From: a bacterium Scap17
GTDB lineage: Bacteria > Pseudomonadota > Gammaproteobacteria > Pseudomonadales > Halomonadaceae
Reading direction: 5' to 3'
Assembly: GCA_013376735.1 (NCBI GenBank)
Contig: VINJ01000001.1
Location: 930,001 to 994,000 of the forward strand
Length of the DNA: 64,000 bases
Positions 46,462 through 56,241 of this stretch are shown one piece after another. The notes beneath the pieces are model-generated. The model was not told the DNA's origin, ran no database searches, and saw only the letters and a program-made list of their open reading frames with translations. The translations under genes and the position numbers were made by a program. How positions within the stretch are numbered: position 1 is the first letter of the stretch; each line of letters begins with the position of its first letter.

Positions 46462-46477
46462 ATAAGGTTTTACTTAT
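46462..46477. promoter_or_regulatory. LysR-type operator candidate
   Basis: ATAAGGTTTTACTTAT, a perfect 5-bp inverted repeat with a 6-nt centre, in the divergent spacer close to the LysR start. A second imperfect dyad, GGTAGC...GCTACC, is at 46521-46543. Confidence 0.45.
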
Positions 46478-46641
46478 AGATTGGCAAAAAAATATCAACT
46501 TTTCTATTGGTCTCTCGCTGGGTAGCGTGGAACGCATGCTACCTCGTGTCTTTCAGCGCCGTTGTCGCGTCTGGCGGTCAATGACAAGCGCACGACCGGA
46601 GCACCACAACAAGATCACGCGTCACGTCCGGGAGAGTCACC

Positions 46642-48057
46642 ATGTTTCGCAAGTTGCTGATTGCCAACCGAGGGGAAATCGCAGTGCGCATTGTACGCGC
46701 CTGTGCCGAGATGGACATCCGCTCAGTCGCTGTCTACACCGAACCGGATCGTTTCTCCTTGCACGTCAAACGCGCCGATGAAGCGCATTTCATCGGCGAC
46801 GACCCGCTGGCCGGTTATCTGGACGCCCGCCGCCTGGTCGATCTCGCGCGCGAGACCGGCTGTGATGCCATCCATCCGGGCTACGGATTCCTGTCGGAGA
46901 ACGCCGAATTCGCGGCCATCTGTGAAGCGGCGGGAATCGCCTTCGTGGGGCCGGCCAGCAGTGTCATCGCCCGCATGGGCGACAAGACCCAGGCCCGCGA
47001 TGCCATGAAGGCAGCCGGCGTGCCGGTGACACCGGGCTCGGCCGGCAATCTGGCCGATGTCGAGGAGGCGCTGAGTGTCGCCGAGCAGGTCGGCTACCCC
47101 GTCATGCTCAAGGCTACCTCAGGCGGTGGGGGGCGCGGTATCCGGCGTTGTGATGATGCTCATCAGCTCGAGCAGGCCTGGGGGCGCGTGATCTCGGAAG
47201 CCACCAAGGCCTTCGGCAGTGCCGATGTGTTCCTCGAGCGTTGCGTGGTCGACCCGCTGCATATCGAGGTGCAGATCCTCGCTGACAATCACGACAACGT
47301 GATTCATCTGTTCGAGCGTGACTGCTCCATCCAGCGTCGCAACCAGAAGCTGATCGAGATCGCCCCCAGTCCGCAGCTGACACCGGAGCAGCGCTCCTAC
47401 GTCGGCGAGATGGCAGTACGTGCCGCCCGCGCCGTCGGCTATCGCAACGCCGGTACCGTGGAGTTTCTGGTCAAGGGCAACGAGATCTACTTCATGGAGA
47501 TGAACACTCGCGTGCAGGTGGAGCACACCATCAGCGAGGCCATCACCGGCGTGGATATCGTGCGCGAGCAGATCCGCATCGCCTGGGGCCACAAGCTGGC
47601 CTTCCGCCAGGAAGACATCCGCCATCACGGCTATGCGATCCAGTTTCGCATCAACGCCGAGGACCCCAAGAACGACTTCCTGCCAAGCTTCGGGCGCATC
47701 ACGCGCTACTACGCGCCGGGCGGGCCTGGCGTGCGCACCGATACCGCGATCTATACCGGCTACACCATCCCGCCGTATTTCGATTCCATGTGTCTGAAGC
47801 TCATCGTGTGGGGGCTGACCTGGGAAGAGGTCATCAATCGTGGTTCGCGGGCCCTCAGTGACATGCGCCTGCAGGGCGTCAAGACCACGGCGCCTTACTA
47901 TCAGGAAATCCTCAAGCACCCTGATTTTCGCAATGCGCACTTCGATACCGGCTTCGTGGCCGCTCACCCGGAATTGACCCAGTACTCGGTCAAGCGCCTG
48001 CCGGAGCAGACAGCGCTGGCGATCGCGGCGGCCATCGCGGCCCATGCCGGTCTCTGA
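46642..48057 (+). CDS. pycA: Pyruvate carboxylase subunit A (biotin carboxylase)
   Basis: 471-residue ATP-grasp biotin carboxylase. [56 protein letters not shown] and GYTIPPYFDSMCLKLIVWG place it in the family. It is paired with the carboxyltransferase/BCCP gene downstream rather than accB, and preceded by a LysR regulator, as in the pseudomonad two-subunit pyruvate carboxylase. Together they make oxaloacetate from pyruvate. It differs from the fatty-acid AccC at 14197-15537, for example in its C-terminal region. Confidence 0.93.
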   Translation: MFRKLLIANRGEIAVRIVRACAEMDIRSVAVYTEPDRFSLHVKRADEAHFIGDDPLAGYLDARRLVDLARETGCDAIHPGYGFLSENAEFAAICEAAGIAFVGPASSVIARMGDKTQARDAMKAAGVPVTPGSAGNLADVEEALSVAEQVGYPVMLKATSGGGGRGIRRCDDAHQLEQAWGRVISEATKAFGSADVFLERCVVDPLHIEVQILADNHDNVIHLFERDCSIQRRNQKLIEIAPSPQLTPEQRSYVGEMAVRAARAVGYRNAGTVEFLVKGNEIYFMEMNTRVQVEHTISEAITGVDIVREQIRIAWGHKLAFRQEDIRHHGYAIQFRINAEDPKNDFLPSFGRITRYYAPGGPGVRTDTAIYTGYTIPPYFDSMCLKLIVWGLTWEEVINRGSRALSDMRLQGVKTTAPYYQEILKHPDFRNAHFDTGFVAAHPELTQYSVKRLPEQTALAIAAAIAAHAGL

Positions 48058-48140
48058 TGCGTACCTGATGCCCCTGATGTCGTGAATCTTCCCTGATCTT
48101 CCCCCGGTTCACGTAGCCAATAATGAGAAGGACCCCAGAC

Positions 48141-49973
48141 ATGACAGCTGCAACCCCCAACACCAACACCGTCGATCATGCCGATCGCGTCAAGGTCACC
48201 GAAGTCGTGCTGCGCGATGGCCACCAGTCATTGATCGCGACCCGCATGCGCACCGAAGACATGCTGCCGATTGCCGCGCGCCTCGATCAGGCCGGTTTCT
48301 ACAGCCTCGAAGTGTGGGGCGGCGCGACCTTCGATGCCTGCGTGCGTTTCTTGAAGGAAGACCCCTGGGCGCGCCTGAAGGCGCTCAAGGAAGCCATGCC
48401 CAACACCCCGCTGCAGATGCTGCTGCGCGGCCAGAACCTGCTCGGCTATCGTCACTACGCCGATGATGTGGTGGAGGCCTTCGTCGAGCGCGCCGCGGCA
48501 GGTGGTATCGATATCTTCCGTGTCTTCGATGCCTTGAATGACCTGCGCAACATGGAAACCGCCATGCGCGCGGTCAAGAAGGCCGGCAAGCACGCCCAGG
48601 GCACCATCTGCTACACCGTGAGCCCGGTGCATACGCTGGAAATGTACGTCGAGCAGGCGCGCAAGCTGGTCGAGATGGGGGCCGATTCCATCGCCATCAA
48701 GGACATGGCCGGCCTGCTGACGCCGTACGCCACCTATGATCTGGTCAGCGCGCTGGTCGAGGCGGTCGAGGTGCCGGTCCACCTGCACAGCCACGCCACG
48801 GCGGGCCTGGCGCCGCAATGCCAGCTCAAGGCCGTCGAGGCGGGCTGTCGCCATATCGACACCTGCATCTCGGCCTTCGCCGGCGGCACCAGCCATCCGG
48901 CCACCGAATCCTTCGTGGCCTCGCTGCGCGGCACCCAGTGGGATACCGGCCTTGAGCTGGAGTCGCTGCGTGAGATCGGCGATTACTTCCAGGAAGTGCG
49001 CAGCAAGTATGCGGCCTTCGAGAGCGAATTCACCCGCGAGGATGTTTCGGTCCAGATCAGTCAGATCCCCGGCGGCATGATGTCCAACCTGGCCAGCCAG
49101 CTGAAGGAGCAGAATGCCCTGGAGCGCATCCGCGAGGTGTTCGATGAGATTCCGCGTGTGCGTGCCGATCTCGGCTATCCCCCGCTGGTCACCCCGACTT
49201 CGCAGATCGTCGGCACCCAGGCGGTACTCAACGTGCTGACCGGCGAGCGCTACAAGAGCATCACCAACGAGGTGAAGCGCTATCTGCAGGGCGGTTACGG
49301 TCAGGCGCCGGCACAGGTCAATGAAGAGGTCCGCTCGCGTGCCATCGGTAACGCGCCTGTGGAAGTCGGGCGCCCAGCCGATCTGCTCGCGCCGGAGATG
49401 ACGCGCCTCACCGAGGAGCTGGGCGAGCTGGCCGAGTCCCCCGAGGACGTGCTGACCTTCGCCATGTTCCCGGAGCTGGGACGTGACTTCCTCAACGAAC
49501 GCCGCGCCGGCACGCTCACACCGGAAATCATCCCCCAAGGCGAGGCGGAACGCCCGGTGACCTCTGGCGTGCCGACCGAGTTCGTCATCGACGTGCACGG
49601 CGAGTCCTACGCGGTGCAGATCACCGGCGTCGGCGGTGCCAAGGGCAGCAAGCGTCACGTCTACCTGACCCTGGACGGCATGCCGGAAGAGGTGGTGTTC
49701 GAGGCCAAGGACGATTACGTGGCGGGCGGCCAGAATGGCGGACGTGCCAGCGCCTCGGCGCCGGGCCATGTCACCACCGCGATGCCGGGCAACATCGTCG
49801 AGGTGCTGGTTGCGGTCGGTGACAGCGTCACCGCGGGCCAGTCAGTGTTGATCAGTGAAGCGATGAAGATGGAGACCGAGATCGCCGCGCGTGTCGACGG
49901 TACCGTCAAGGCCATTCATGTCGCGCGTGGCGATCGCGTCACGCCGGGCGAAGTGCTGATCGAGATCTCATGA
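48141..49973 (+). CDS. pycB: Pyruvate carboxylase subunit B (carboxyltransferase + biotinyl domain)
   Basis: 610 residues. The carboxyltransferase TIM barrel (about 20-290) has [18 protein letters not shown], the metal-site [14 protein letters not shown], and [12 protein letters not shown]. The C-terminal biotinyl domain has [17 protein letters not shown]. The same architecture occurs in oxaloacetate decarboxylase alpha (OadA), but no beta/gamma membrane subunits are encoded here, so pyruvate carboxylase is favoured. ATG 48141 has AAGGA upstream; an ATG 18 nt earlier is in frame. Confidence 0.92.
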   Translation: MTAATPNTNTVDHADRVKVTEVVLRDGHQSLIATRMRTEDMLPIAARLDQAGFYSLEVWGGATFDACVRFLKEDPWARLKALKEAMPNTPLQMLLRGQNLLGYRHYADDVVEAFVERAAAGGIDIFRVFDALNDLRNMETAMRAVKKAGKHAQGTICYTVSPVHTLEMYVEQARKLVEMGADSIAIKDMAGLLTPYATYDLVSALVEAVEVPVHLHSHATAGLAPQCQLKAVEAGCRHIDTCISAFAGGTSHPATESFVASLRGTQWDTGLELESLREIGDYFQEVRSKYAAFESEFTREDVSVQISQIPGGMMSNLASQLKEQNALERIREVFDEIPRVRADLGYPPLVTPTSQIVGTQAVLNVLTGERYKSITNEVKRYLQGGYGQAPAQVNEEVRSRAIGNAPVEVGRPADLLAPEMTRLTEELGELAESPEDVLTFAMFPELGRDFLNERRAGTLTPEIIPQGEAERPVTSGVPTEFVIDVHGESYAVQITGVGGAKGSKRHVYLTLDGMPEEVVFEAKDDYVAGGQNGGRASASAPGHVTTAMPGNIVEVLVAVGDSVTAGQSVLISEAMKMETEIAARVDGTVKAIHVARGDRVTPGEVLIEIS

Positions 49974-50091
49974 GGCCAGCGGTGGCGAGGTTGTAAAAAC
50001 CGGCCGCCGTCACCATCTGCTAGGCATGAAATCACCAGGGGCGGCAGGGTATCTTCGATGTCTCGCCGCCCCTTCCTTGAAAGGGACTGAC

Positions 50092-50643
50092 ATGACAGCA
50101 CATTTCGAACAGGCACCCGGCCTGAGTGAACAGATCGACCCGGCGACCCGTGGCTACGTCTTCAACCAGACCATGCTGCGCATCAAGGACCCCGAGCGCA
50201 GCCTTGATTTCTACACCCGCGTGATGGGCATGCGTCTGGTGCGCAAGCTCGACTTCCCGGAAATGCAGTTCAGTCTTTATTTCCTCGCCTATCTGGATGA
50301 TGACCAGGCCAGTCAGGTGCCTGGTGATGATCTCAAGCGCACCACCTACACCTTCGGGCGTGAGGCGATGCTTGAACTGACCCATAACTGGGGCACCGAG
50401 AATGACCCGGACTTCGCCTATCATGACGGCAACGCCCAGCCGCAGGGCTTCGGTCATATCGGAGTGAGTGTGCCAGATGTCTACGCGGCCGCCGAACGCT
50501 TCGAGTCACTGGGCGTCGAGTTCGTCAAGCGTCCTGATGATGGCAAGATGAAGGGACTGGCCTTCGTGAAGGACCCCGATGGCTACTGGATCGAGATCCT
50601 GCGCGCCGATACCTTCGAGCGTCAGGCCAACGGCGAAGCCTGA
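50092..50643 (+). CDS. gloA: Lactoylglutathione lyase (glyoxalase I, long Zn-type)
   Basis: 183 residues. Isomerises the glutathione-methylglyoxal hemithioacetal. Metal ligands appear as Gln in [24 protein letters not shown] (in part), Glu in [10 protein letters not shown], His in GFGHIGVSV and Glu in GYWIEIL. The Gln first ligand and the longer length match the eukaryotic/GloA3 Zn-dependent type rather than the 135-residue Ni-type of E. coli. ATG 50092 has AAAGGG upstream. mgsA, which makes methylglyoxal, lies 3 kb away. Confidence 0.94.
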   Translation: MTAHFEQAPGLSEQIDPATRGYVFNQTMLRIKDPERSLDFYTRVMGMRLVRKLDFPEMQFSLYFLAYLDDDQASQVPGDDLKRTTYTFGREAMLELTHNWGTENDPDFAYHDGNAQPQGFGHIGVSVPDVYAAAERFESLGVEFVKRPDDGKMKGLAFVKDPDGYWIEILRADTFERQANGEA

Positions 50644-50663
50644 GACAGGCGGCCGCTGTAAAG

Positions 50664-50700
50664 AACCGCCACCACCGGCATGCCCGGGGTGGCGGTTTTT
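50664..50700 (+). terminator. Terminator after gloA
   Basis: AACCGCCACC...GGTGGCGGTTTTT with an inner CCGG/CCGG pairing option. Confidence 0.85.
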
Positions 50701-50794
50701 CGTTCATCCGAAACTCCGCGTTGCAGGGGTGTCAGCGGCATTCGCTTGCTGCAATGATGATGTCTGACTGACACTCGCAAGGCGCTCATTATTG

Positions 50795-50842
50795 ATCGCC
50801 CTTGAGATGGATGGCCCTTGAGATCGATCGCCCATGATGAAA
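50795..50842. repeat. Three 16-bp tandem units upstream of the SDR gene
   Basis: ATCGCCCTTGAGATGG, ATGGCCCTTGAGATCG and ATCGCCCATGATGAAA. The third unit creates an alternative in-frame ATG at 50834. Confidence 0.65.
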
Positions 50843-50854
50843 GAGGAGATAGCC

Positions 50855-51607
50855 ATGTCTGAGAATGCACAGCGGTTGAGCGGCAAGGTGGCGGTAGTCA
50901 GTGGGGCTTCACGCGGGATCGGTGCCGGCATCGCGCAGCGCCTGGCCGCGGACGGTGCCCAGGTCATCGTCAACTATCGCAGTGACAGTGACGGTGCCCT
51001 GCAGGTCGTGGCGGATATCGAGTCACGGGGTGGCAAGGCGATTGCGGTACAGGCCGATGTCGGCGTCAGCCGTGATGCGACGCGCCTGTTCAAGGAAGCC
51101 AGTCGCGTGTATGGCGGCGTGGACATTGTGGTCAACAATGCCGGGATGAGCATCTACAAACCCATCGCCGACTTCACGGATGATGACTTCGCCAACCTGA
51201 TGCAGGCCAACCTGACGGGGTCCTTCAATCTGATGCGTGAGGCGGCGCAGCACCTGCGCGATGGCGGGCGCGTGATCAACATGTCCACCTCGGTGACACG
51301 TCAGATGTTCCCCAGCTATGGTCCCTATGCGGCTTCCAAGGCCGCAGTCGACCAGCTGACGAGAGTGTTGGCCAAGGAGGTGGGGGAGCGGGGCATCACG
51401 GTCAATGCCGTGGCGCCGGGCCCCACGGATACTGGCCTGTTTCGTCAAGGCAAGAGTGAAGAGACCATCGAGCGCCTCAAGGGCATGGCGGCGCTGGGGC
51501 GAATTGCGGACCCGCAGGATGTCGCGGCGGTGGTGGCCTGGCTTGCCAGCGAAGACGCCGGCTGGGTGAGTGGCCAGGTCATCGGCGCCAATGGCGGCTT
51601 TGCGTGA
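50855..51607 (+). CDS. Short-chain dehydrogenase/reductase
   Basis: 250-residue classical SDR: cofactor motif SGASRGIGAG, NNAGMS, catalytic Ser in NMSTSVTRQ, the YAASKAA Tyr/Lys pair, and VNAVAPGPTDT. NYRS after beta-2 suggests NADP(H). ATG 50855 has AGAGGAG upstream; the ATG at 50834 is in frame but worse placed. It resembles 3-oxoacyl-ACP-reductase-like oxidoreductases of broad function; the substrate is not predictable. It is not the FolM reductase. Confidence 0.85.
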   Translation: MSENAQRLSGKVAVVSGASRGIGAGIAQRLAADGAQVIVNYRSDSDGALQVVADIESRGGKAIAVQADVGVSRDATRLFKEASRVYGGVDIVVNNAGMSIYKPIADFTDDDFANLMQANLTGSFNLMREAAQHLRDGGRVINMSTSVTRQMFPSYGPYAASKAAVDQLTRVLAKEVGERGITVNAVAPGPTDTGLFRQGKSEETIERLKGMAALGRIADPQDVAAVVAWLASEDAGWVSGQVIGANGGFA

Positions 51608-51702
51608 GATCACCGAGGTGGGTTTTGCCTAACGCCACCTCTGTTTACGGCTATGATGTTGTCAGGATGAGGTTTGTTCAGACATCGGCATGAGGGGCTG
51701 GT

Positions 51703-52410
51703 ATGAAGGTGACAGCTAGCGAAGTCCACGGCGATATCTCGCCGCAGGGCGTGATGCCGGATTCCGATGGTTCGTGCGTGGGTTATCCCGGGCGCCTTGG
51801 GGGGTACTCGCGCGAGTGTGCGCTCAAGCTCTATGCCAACGACGCCCAGCTCAAGGCTTACGCAGGTATCGAGGAGGTCATCAGGGCACTGGCGGAAGGC
51901 GAGATCGATACCGCCGTGGTGCCCTGGTCGCGTGGGCATCAGCGTCCAGTGCGTACCACGCATCAGGCCCTGGCCTTCTGGACGGGCATCTGCGTCGAGC
52001 GGCGGGTCTTCCGTGCCATCAGTCTCAGTCTACTCGGCCCCCCCGGGGCTTCGCCGTCGGCGGTGAGGCGTATCGTGGCACGGGAGGCTCTGTTCGAAGA
52101 GTGCGATGCCTGGCTGCAGCAGAACCTGCCGGAGGTCGAGCGGGTGGAGTGTCTGCACATGGCGGATGCACTGGACATGGCAGAGAGTCGCGGCGATACG
52201 CTGGCCATCGCGCCGCCATCACTGGCACGCCGCCCGGGCCTTGTGTGCCTCGCCCAGCGCATCGAGGATGACCCCGGTCGTGTGGCGCAATTCGCGGTGC
52301 TGAGGCGTGATCACGCGCGGGTGCGCGGCCAGTGCTTTTCCTGTGACGCCACGGTGGATGAAGGGCAGGGCAACGCCGTGCTGTCCGGGGCCAGCGAGCC
52401 CACCGGGTGA
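51703..52410 (+). CDS. Prephenate dehydratase-like protein lacking catalytic motifs
   Basis: 235 residues. The fold reads clearly as a PDT domain: GYPGRLGGYSRECALKLY (FLGPxGSYS-like), EEVIRALAEGEIDTAVVPW, EECDAWLQQNLPEV, and RIEDDPGRVAQFAVL at the TRF position. Yet VPIENS is VPWSRG and the essential Thr-Arg-Phe is Ala-Gln-Phe, so dehydratase activity is not expected. There is no chorismate-mutase or ACT domain. ATG 51703 gives a 40-residue polar N terminus. It may be a ligand-binding remnant; function unknown. It is followed after 60 bp by a nicotinamidase-like gene. Confidence 0.65.
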   Translation: MKVTASEVHGDISPQGVMPDSDGSCVGYPGRLGGYSRECALKLYANDAQLKAYAGIEEVIRALAEGEIDTAVVPWSRGHQRPVRTTHQALAFWTGICVERRVFRAISLSLLGPPGASPSAVRRIVAREALFEECDAWLQQNLPEVERVECLHMADALDMAESRGDTLAIAPPSLARRPGLVCLAQRIEDDPGRVAQFAVLRRDHARVRGQCFSCDATVDEGQGNAVLSGASEPTG

Positions 52411-52473
52411 GGGTCGCCGCTCGGCCCTGAGTTCCGTTATGCTGAAGGCCATTCGTCATCAGAGGCCTTTTGC

Positions 52474-53328
52474 ATGGTGTCTTCCGACCAGCGCTCATCC
52501 GCAACCTTCGTATCCTCTATATCAGAGACGCAGGACGCCGCGACTTCATCCGATGTCGCGGCACCTCGCGTGGTGCAACGCATTCCTGCCACTCCCGCCG
52601 AGTGGAAGACTCCCGGCGAACTTGATGCCCGCCTGCCGATGCGGCCGGCCGTGGTGCCGGTCTCGCTGCCGACGGCCGGGCTGATCATCGTCGATGAGAT
52701 CAACGGCTTCTGTCAGGTCGCAGGCGGTGCGCTGGCGCCTCAGGCACCCAATGCCCAGGTCAGCAGGATGATCACTCTCAGCGATATACTGGCGCGAGTC
52801 TTCAGTGAGCGCAATCGCCCCTTGCTGGCCTTCATTGATTCCCATGCGCCGGGCAAGCCGGAGCCGCCTTATCCCGCCCATTGTGAGCAGGGCAGCGGCG
52901 AGGATGAGCTGGTGGCGGAACTTGCCTGGCTGAAAGAGGAGCCGCAGGCCACGCTGGTGCGCAAGGACTGCATCAATGGCTATGTCGGCGCGATTGATCC
53001 CCATACCCAAGTCAATGCGCTGCAGGAGTGGGTGAGCGACGAAGGGCTGGAAACCCTGGTCGTGGTAGGCATCTGTACCGATATCTGCGTGATGGACCTG
53101 GTATTGACGTTGCTGTCGGCGCGCAATCACGACCTGCTGAGCGAGGTGCGTGACATCGTGGTACTGGAGCCCGGCTGTGCCACCTACGACCTGCCGGCTG
53201 AAGTGGTTGAGCAGCTGGGGCTTCCCGTTACGGCGACGCATCCCCAGGCAGACAGTCATCACATCGGGCTTTACTGCATGGCGGCGCGCGGTGCGGTCAT
53301 CGCCAGTCAGCTTGAGCTGATGTCCTGA
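52474..53328 (+). CDS. Isochorismatase-family cysteine hydrolase, nicotinamidase-like
   Basis: 284 residues with a ~60-residue disordered N terminus. The catalytic triad is visible as Asp74 (IIVDEINGF), Lys164 (LVRKDCINGY) and Cys205 (GICTDICVMD). Metal-site-like Asp122/His124 and His136 occur in IDSHAPGKPEPPYPAHC. KDCINGY and the end LTLLSARN resemble plant-type nicotinamidases more than E. coli PncA, so deamidation of nicotinamide is a reasonable guess. The same strand carries the PDT-like gene just upstream. Confident in family, not in substrate. Confidence 0.75.
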   Translation: MVSSDQRSSATFVSSISETQDAATSSDVAAPRVVQRIPATPAEWKTPGELDARLPMRPAVVPVSLPTAGLIIVDEINGFCQVAGGALAPQAPNAQVSRMITLSDILARVFSERNRPLLAFIDSHAPGKPEPPYPAHCEQGSGEDELVAELAWLKEEPQATLVRKDCINGYVGAIDPHTQVNALQEWVSDEGLETLVVVGICTDICVMDLVLTLLSARNHDLLSEVRDIVVLEPGCATYDLPAEVVEQLGLPVTATHPQADSHHIGLYCMAARGAVIASQLELMS

Positions 53329-53460
53329 TCTGACGTTATGCAATGACGGCCCGTGACAAGCCCCCTGTGCGAGGTCGGCGCAAGAGTGTCACCAGAGGTT
53401 CGCAAGGCAGGTCGCTGGGTGCGCGTAAAAGGTAGTTTGATTACAACATCCGGTCATGAA

Positions 53461-53503
53461 AAGGAAAACGCCGCCTCTCTTGTGAGCAGGCGGCGTTTTC
53501 CTT
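53461..53503. terminator. Bidirectional terminator, hydrolase / mgsA
   Basis: AAGGAAAACGCCGCCT-ctcttgtgagc-AGGCGGCGTTTTCCTT between convergent genes, perfect 16-bp arms. Confidence 0.88.
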
Positions 53504-53528
53504 TTCATAGGGCAACAGCCAGCGCCAT

Positions 53529-54002
53529 TCAGGCGCGGGTGCTGACCCAGTCGTTGGCATCCGGCACGGCCACTTCGACTTCCTCGGAGATCAACTTCGA
53601 GTGGAAGAGGAAGTCCGCGCTGGCCGCATTGCTGGCGACCGGCACGTTCCACAATGCCGCCAGGCGCAGCAACGCCTTGACGTCAGGATCATGCGGCATC
53701 GGCGCGAAGGGGTCCCACAGGAAGACCAGCAGGTCCAGATTGCCTTCGGCGATGCGCGTGCCGATCTGCTGATCACCGCCCAGCGGGCCGCTCAGCAAGC
53801 CCTCGACCTCGAGCCCCAGTTCCTTGCTGATGCGGCGGGCAGTCGTGCCCGTGCCCAGCAGCTGGTGGCGGGATAGTTCATCGCGCCAGCGATTGGCCCA
53901 CGCCAGCATTTCATTCTTCTTGCCATCGTGCGCCACCAGCGCAATGCGCTTGCGTGCTGGCAGGGTGCGCCGTGCCTGGCGCCTGGGTCGTTGTTCGCTC
54001 AT
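53529..54002 (-). CDS. mgsA: Methylglyoxal synthase
   Basis: 157 residues. Converts dihydroxyacetone phosphate to methylglyoxal and phosphate, a glycolytic bypass used when phosphate is short. RIALVAHDGKKNEML, LLGTGTTARRI, LLSGPLGGDQQIGTRIAEGNLDLLVFLWDPF (in part) and DVKALLRLAALWNVPVASN contain the phosphate-binding and catalytic Asp positions. An Arg-rich 18-residue N terminus precedes the core. It follows pyk on the same strand across a long hairpin. Confidence 0.96.
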   Translation of the reverse strand: MSEQRPRRQARRTLPARKRIALVAHDGKKNEMLAWANRWRDELSRHQLLGTGTTARRISKELGLEVEGLLSGPLGGDQQIGTRIAEGNLDLLVFLWDPFAPMPHDPDVKALLRLAALWNVPVASNAASADFLFHSKLISEEVEVAVPDANDWVSTRA

Positions 54003-54030
54003 TCCCTGACCTCCTGAGGATGGGGCAATG

Positions 54031-54075
54031 TCGCTGGCCTCCCGCCTCGAGAGGCCCGAGACGGGAGGCCAGCGA
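54031..54075 (-). terminator. 14-bp hairpin between pyk and mgsA
   Basis: TCGCTGGCCTCCCG pairs with CGGGAGGCCAGCGA. There is no T-run on the minus-strand side, so it may only partly separate the two genes. Confidence 0.5.
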
Positions 54076-54081
54076 GGCCGA

Positions 54082-55551
54082 TCAGTCGATGGTGCTGCCG
54101 ACAGTGACGATCTTCATGGTGTTGGTGCCGCCATGTGCGTTCATCTGATCGCCACGGGTCAGGATCACCAGGTCACCGCGAGTCGCGATGCCGCGAGCTT
54201 CCAGCTCCGCGATGGCGCGGCGGTTGATTTCCGCCGCCGGCAATTCGCTGGAATCGAAGGGCAGTGACACCACGCCACGGTAGAGCGCCATGCGACGCTG
54301 GGTCTTCTGGTCCTGTGCCAGGCCGACGATGGGCAGGCCGGAGCGGATGCGTGAGGCGATCAGTGGGGTATAGCCGGATTCCGTCATGCACACGATGGCC
54401 ACGACACCGGTCAGGTGGTTGGCGGCATACATCGCGGACAGCGCGATGGTCTCGTCGGTCTTGCTGAAGCCTTCGTGGATGCGGTGCTGGGATTCCTGCG
54501 CGGCACGCTCACGTTCGGCACCCAGGCAGACCCGGTCCATGGTCTCGATGGTCTCGACCGGGAAGTCGCCGGCAGCGGTCTCGGCCGACAGCATCACGGC
54601 GTCGGTGCCGTCGAGCACGGCATTGGCGACGTCGAAGACTTCGGCGCGGGTCGGCAGAGGCGCGCTGATCATGGATTCCATCATCTGGGTGGCCGTGATG
54701 ACCACGCGGTTGAGGCTGCGCGCGCGGCGAATCATGCGCTTCTGCACACCGATCAGCTGAGCATCGCCAATCTCGACGCCCAGATCGCCACGCGCCACCA
54801 TCACGCCTTCACTGGCGAGGATGATGCCATCCAGCACGGCGTCGTCGGCGACGGCTTCGGCGCGCTCGACCTTGGCGATCAGACCGATGTCACGACCTTC
54901 CTCGCCCAGCAGCTCACGGGCCAGCTGCATGTCGGCGCCGCTGCGCGGGAAGGACACGGCCAGATAGTCGACGCCGATATCGATGGCGGTCTTCAGGTCA
55001 GCCTTGTCCTTGTCGGTCAGGGCTTCGGCAGACAGGCCGCCGCCTTGCTTGTTGATGCCCTTGTTGTTGGACAGCTTGCCGCCGACCTTGACGGTGGTGT
55101 GGATCTCGTTGCCCTTGAGCTCCTTGACCTCGAGCACCACGCGGCCATCGTCGAGCAGCAGCACGTCGCCCGCGGCCACGTCATTGGCCAGTTCCTGGTA
55201 GTCACAGCCGACACGCTCGGCGGTACCTTCATCGCGGCCCAGGCCGACATCGAGGATGAACGGCTGGCCTTCGCTCAGCTTGACGGCGGTATCCTTGAAG
55301 CGGGCGATGCGGATCTTCGGACCCTGCAGGTCGCCCAGCACGGCGACGCTGCGGCCCTGGGCGGCGGCGGCCTGGCGTACGGCCTCGGCGCGCATGCGGT
55401 GATCTTCGGGGCTACCGTGGGAGAAGTTGAGGCGTACCACATCGACTCCGGCACGAATCATCGCGTCGAGCACACCCGGCTTGTCACTGGCAGGGCCGAG
55501 AGTGGCGACAATCTTGGTGCGGCGGATCGGGCCGTTGAACGCGTGCGGCAT
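54082..55551 (-). CDS. pyk: Pyruvate kinase
   Basis: 489 residues (PykA-like length). [32 protein letters not shown], the catalytic-Lys region [24 protein letters not shown], and [40 protein letters not shown] (in part) are standard. Start at 55551 has AAGGAG nine nt upstream; the frame extends 7 codons further, but that would place the Shine-Dalgarno inside the gene. Feeds pyruvate to the carboxylase encoded 6 kb away. Confidence 0.96.
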   Translation of the reverse strand: MPHAFNGPIRRTKIVATLGPASDKPGVLDAMIRAGVDVVRLNFSHGSPEDHRMRAEAVRQAAAAQGRSVAVLGDLQGPKIRIARFKDTAVKLSEGQPFILDVGLGRDEGTAERVGCDYQELANDVAAGDVLLLDDGRVVLEVKELKGNEIHTTVKVGGKLSNNKGINKQGGGLSAEALTDKDKADLKTAIDIGVDYLAVSFPRSGADMQLARELLGEEGRDIGLIAKVERAEAVADDAVLDGIILASEGVMVARGDLGVEIGDAQLIGVQKRMIRRARSLNRVVITATQMMESMISAPLPTRAEVFDVANAVLDGTDAVMLSAETAAGDFPVETIETMDRVCLGAERERAAQESQHRIHEGFSKTDETIALSAMYAANHLTGVVAIVCMTESGYTPLIASRIRSGLPIVGLAQDQKTQRRMALYRGVVSLPFDSSELPAAEINRRAIAELEARGIATRGDLVILTRGDQMNAHGGTNTMKIVTVGSTID

Positions 55552-56241
55552 GAAAGCATACTCCTTGAACACTGGCGTGATGGACTGGCTGAAAACGCAA
55601 ACCAGGTTGTTGTCATTTTACTACATTGAAGGCTGAAAGGGAGCCTGTCGAGTATCGTCGGCTGTCGTTGTCCATTCTCGTGATCACGATCGGGACTGCA
55701 AGGGATGACGTGAAGTCTGCCGAGCGATTGTTGCGAATACGTTGTCGCGGGTACGCGGACATGGGCTGAGGCCTGAGGGTCTGTCGCACTGCGTCATGCC
55801 AATGTCCGCTGGCTGGCTTTCACTGACAGCCATTCCAGTGCTACCTATATAGTGGCAATACCCTGCTGAGCGAAATTTCCGCTCATCGGCCCTGCGCAGA
55901 CCCTGTGCCGGATCCATGTATCGGGCCCGTTGACCGCTGCCATGCGCTGGTGACCTATGCTCAAACCCGGCTCGAAGGCCGGATTGCCCACGATCACACG
56001 CCTGGCGGCTGTCGATGTCATTCGGCGCATGCTGCATGCTGACGTGGCGGGTGGCAGGGCATGTCTCGAGGCTGTCGCAGAGGCGCCCTGTCGAGCCGCC
56101 CTGACGAGGCGTCAGTCTCAACATTGCTGGTCAGCGCTGAAATGCTGGGGTAGGGTAGGCGCATTTTTCGGCTGGGACAAAACCCAGCGCGACGAGTCAT
56201 TCGCCGGCGCAATCAGCGCTGGCCAGGAGATGCGAGCAACC
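55552..56241. other. 690-bp divergent spacer pyk / topA
   Basis: The largest gene-free stretch. The topA frame remains open to 55957 but the added residues have no homology and two plausible Shine-Dalgarno/ATG pairs lie at the end. I see no tRNA, terminator or convincing small gene. It probably carries both promoters and supercoiling-sensitive topA control. Confidence 0.5.

Noticed and set aside
48141-49973. Oxaloacetate decarboxylase alpha subunit
   Set aside because: Same domain order, but no membrane beta/gamma subunit genes. Its partner is a biotin carboxylase gene with a LysR regulator, which fits pyruvate carboxylase.
51703-53328. Chorismate/isochorismate pathway cluster
   Set aside because: The first protein lacks dehydratase residues and the second looks like a nicotinamidase. 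The shared chorismate-sounding family names are misleading.
55552-56241. tRNA or other structured RNA in the large pyk-topA spacer
   Set aside because: No cloverleaf, CCA end or terminator-bounded transcript could be made out by eye. A tRNAscan or Rfam search would be decisive.
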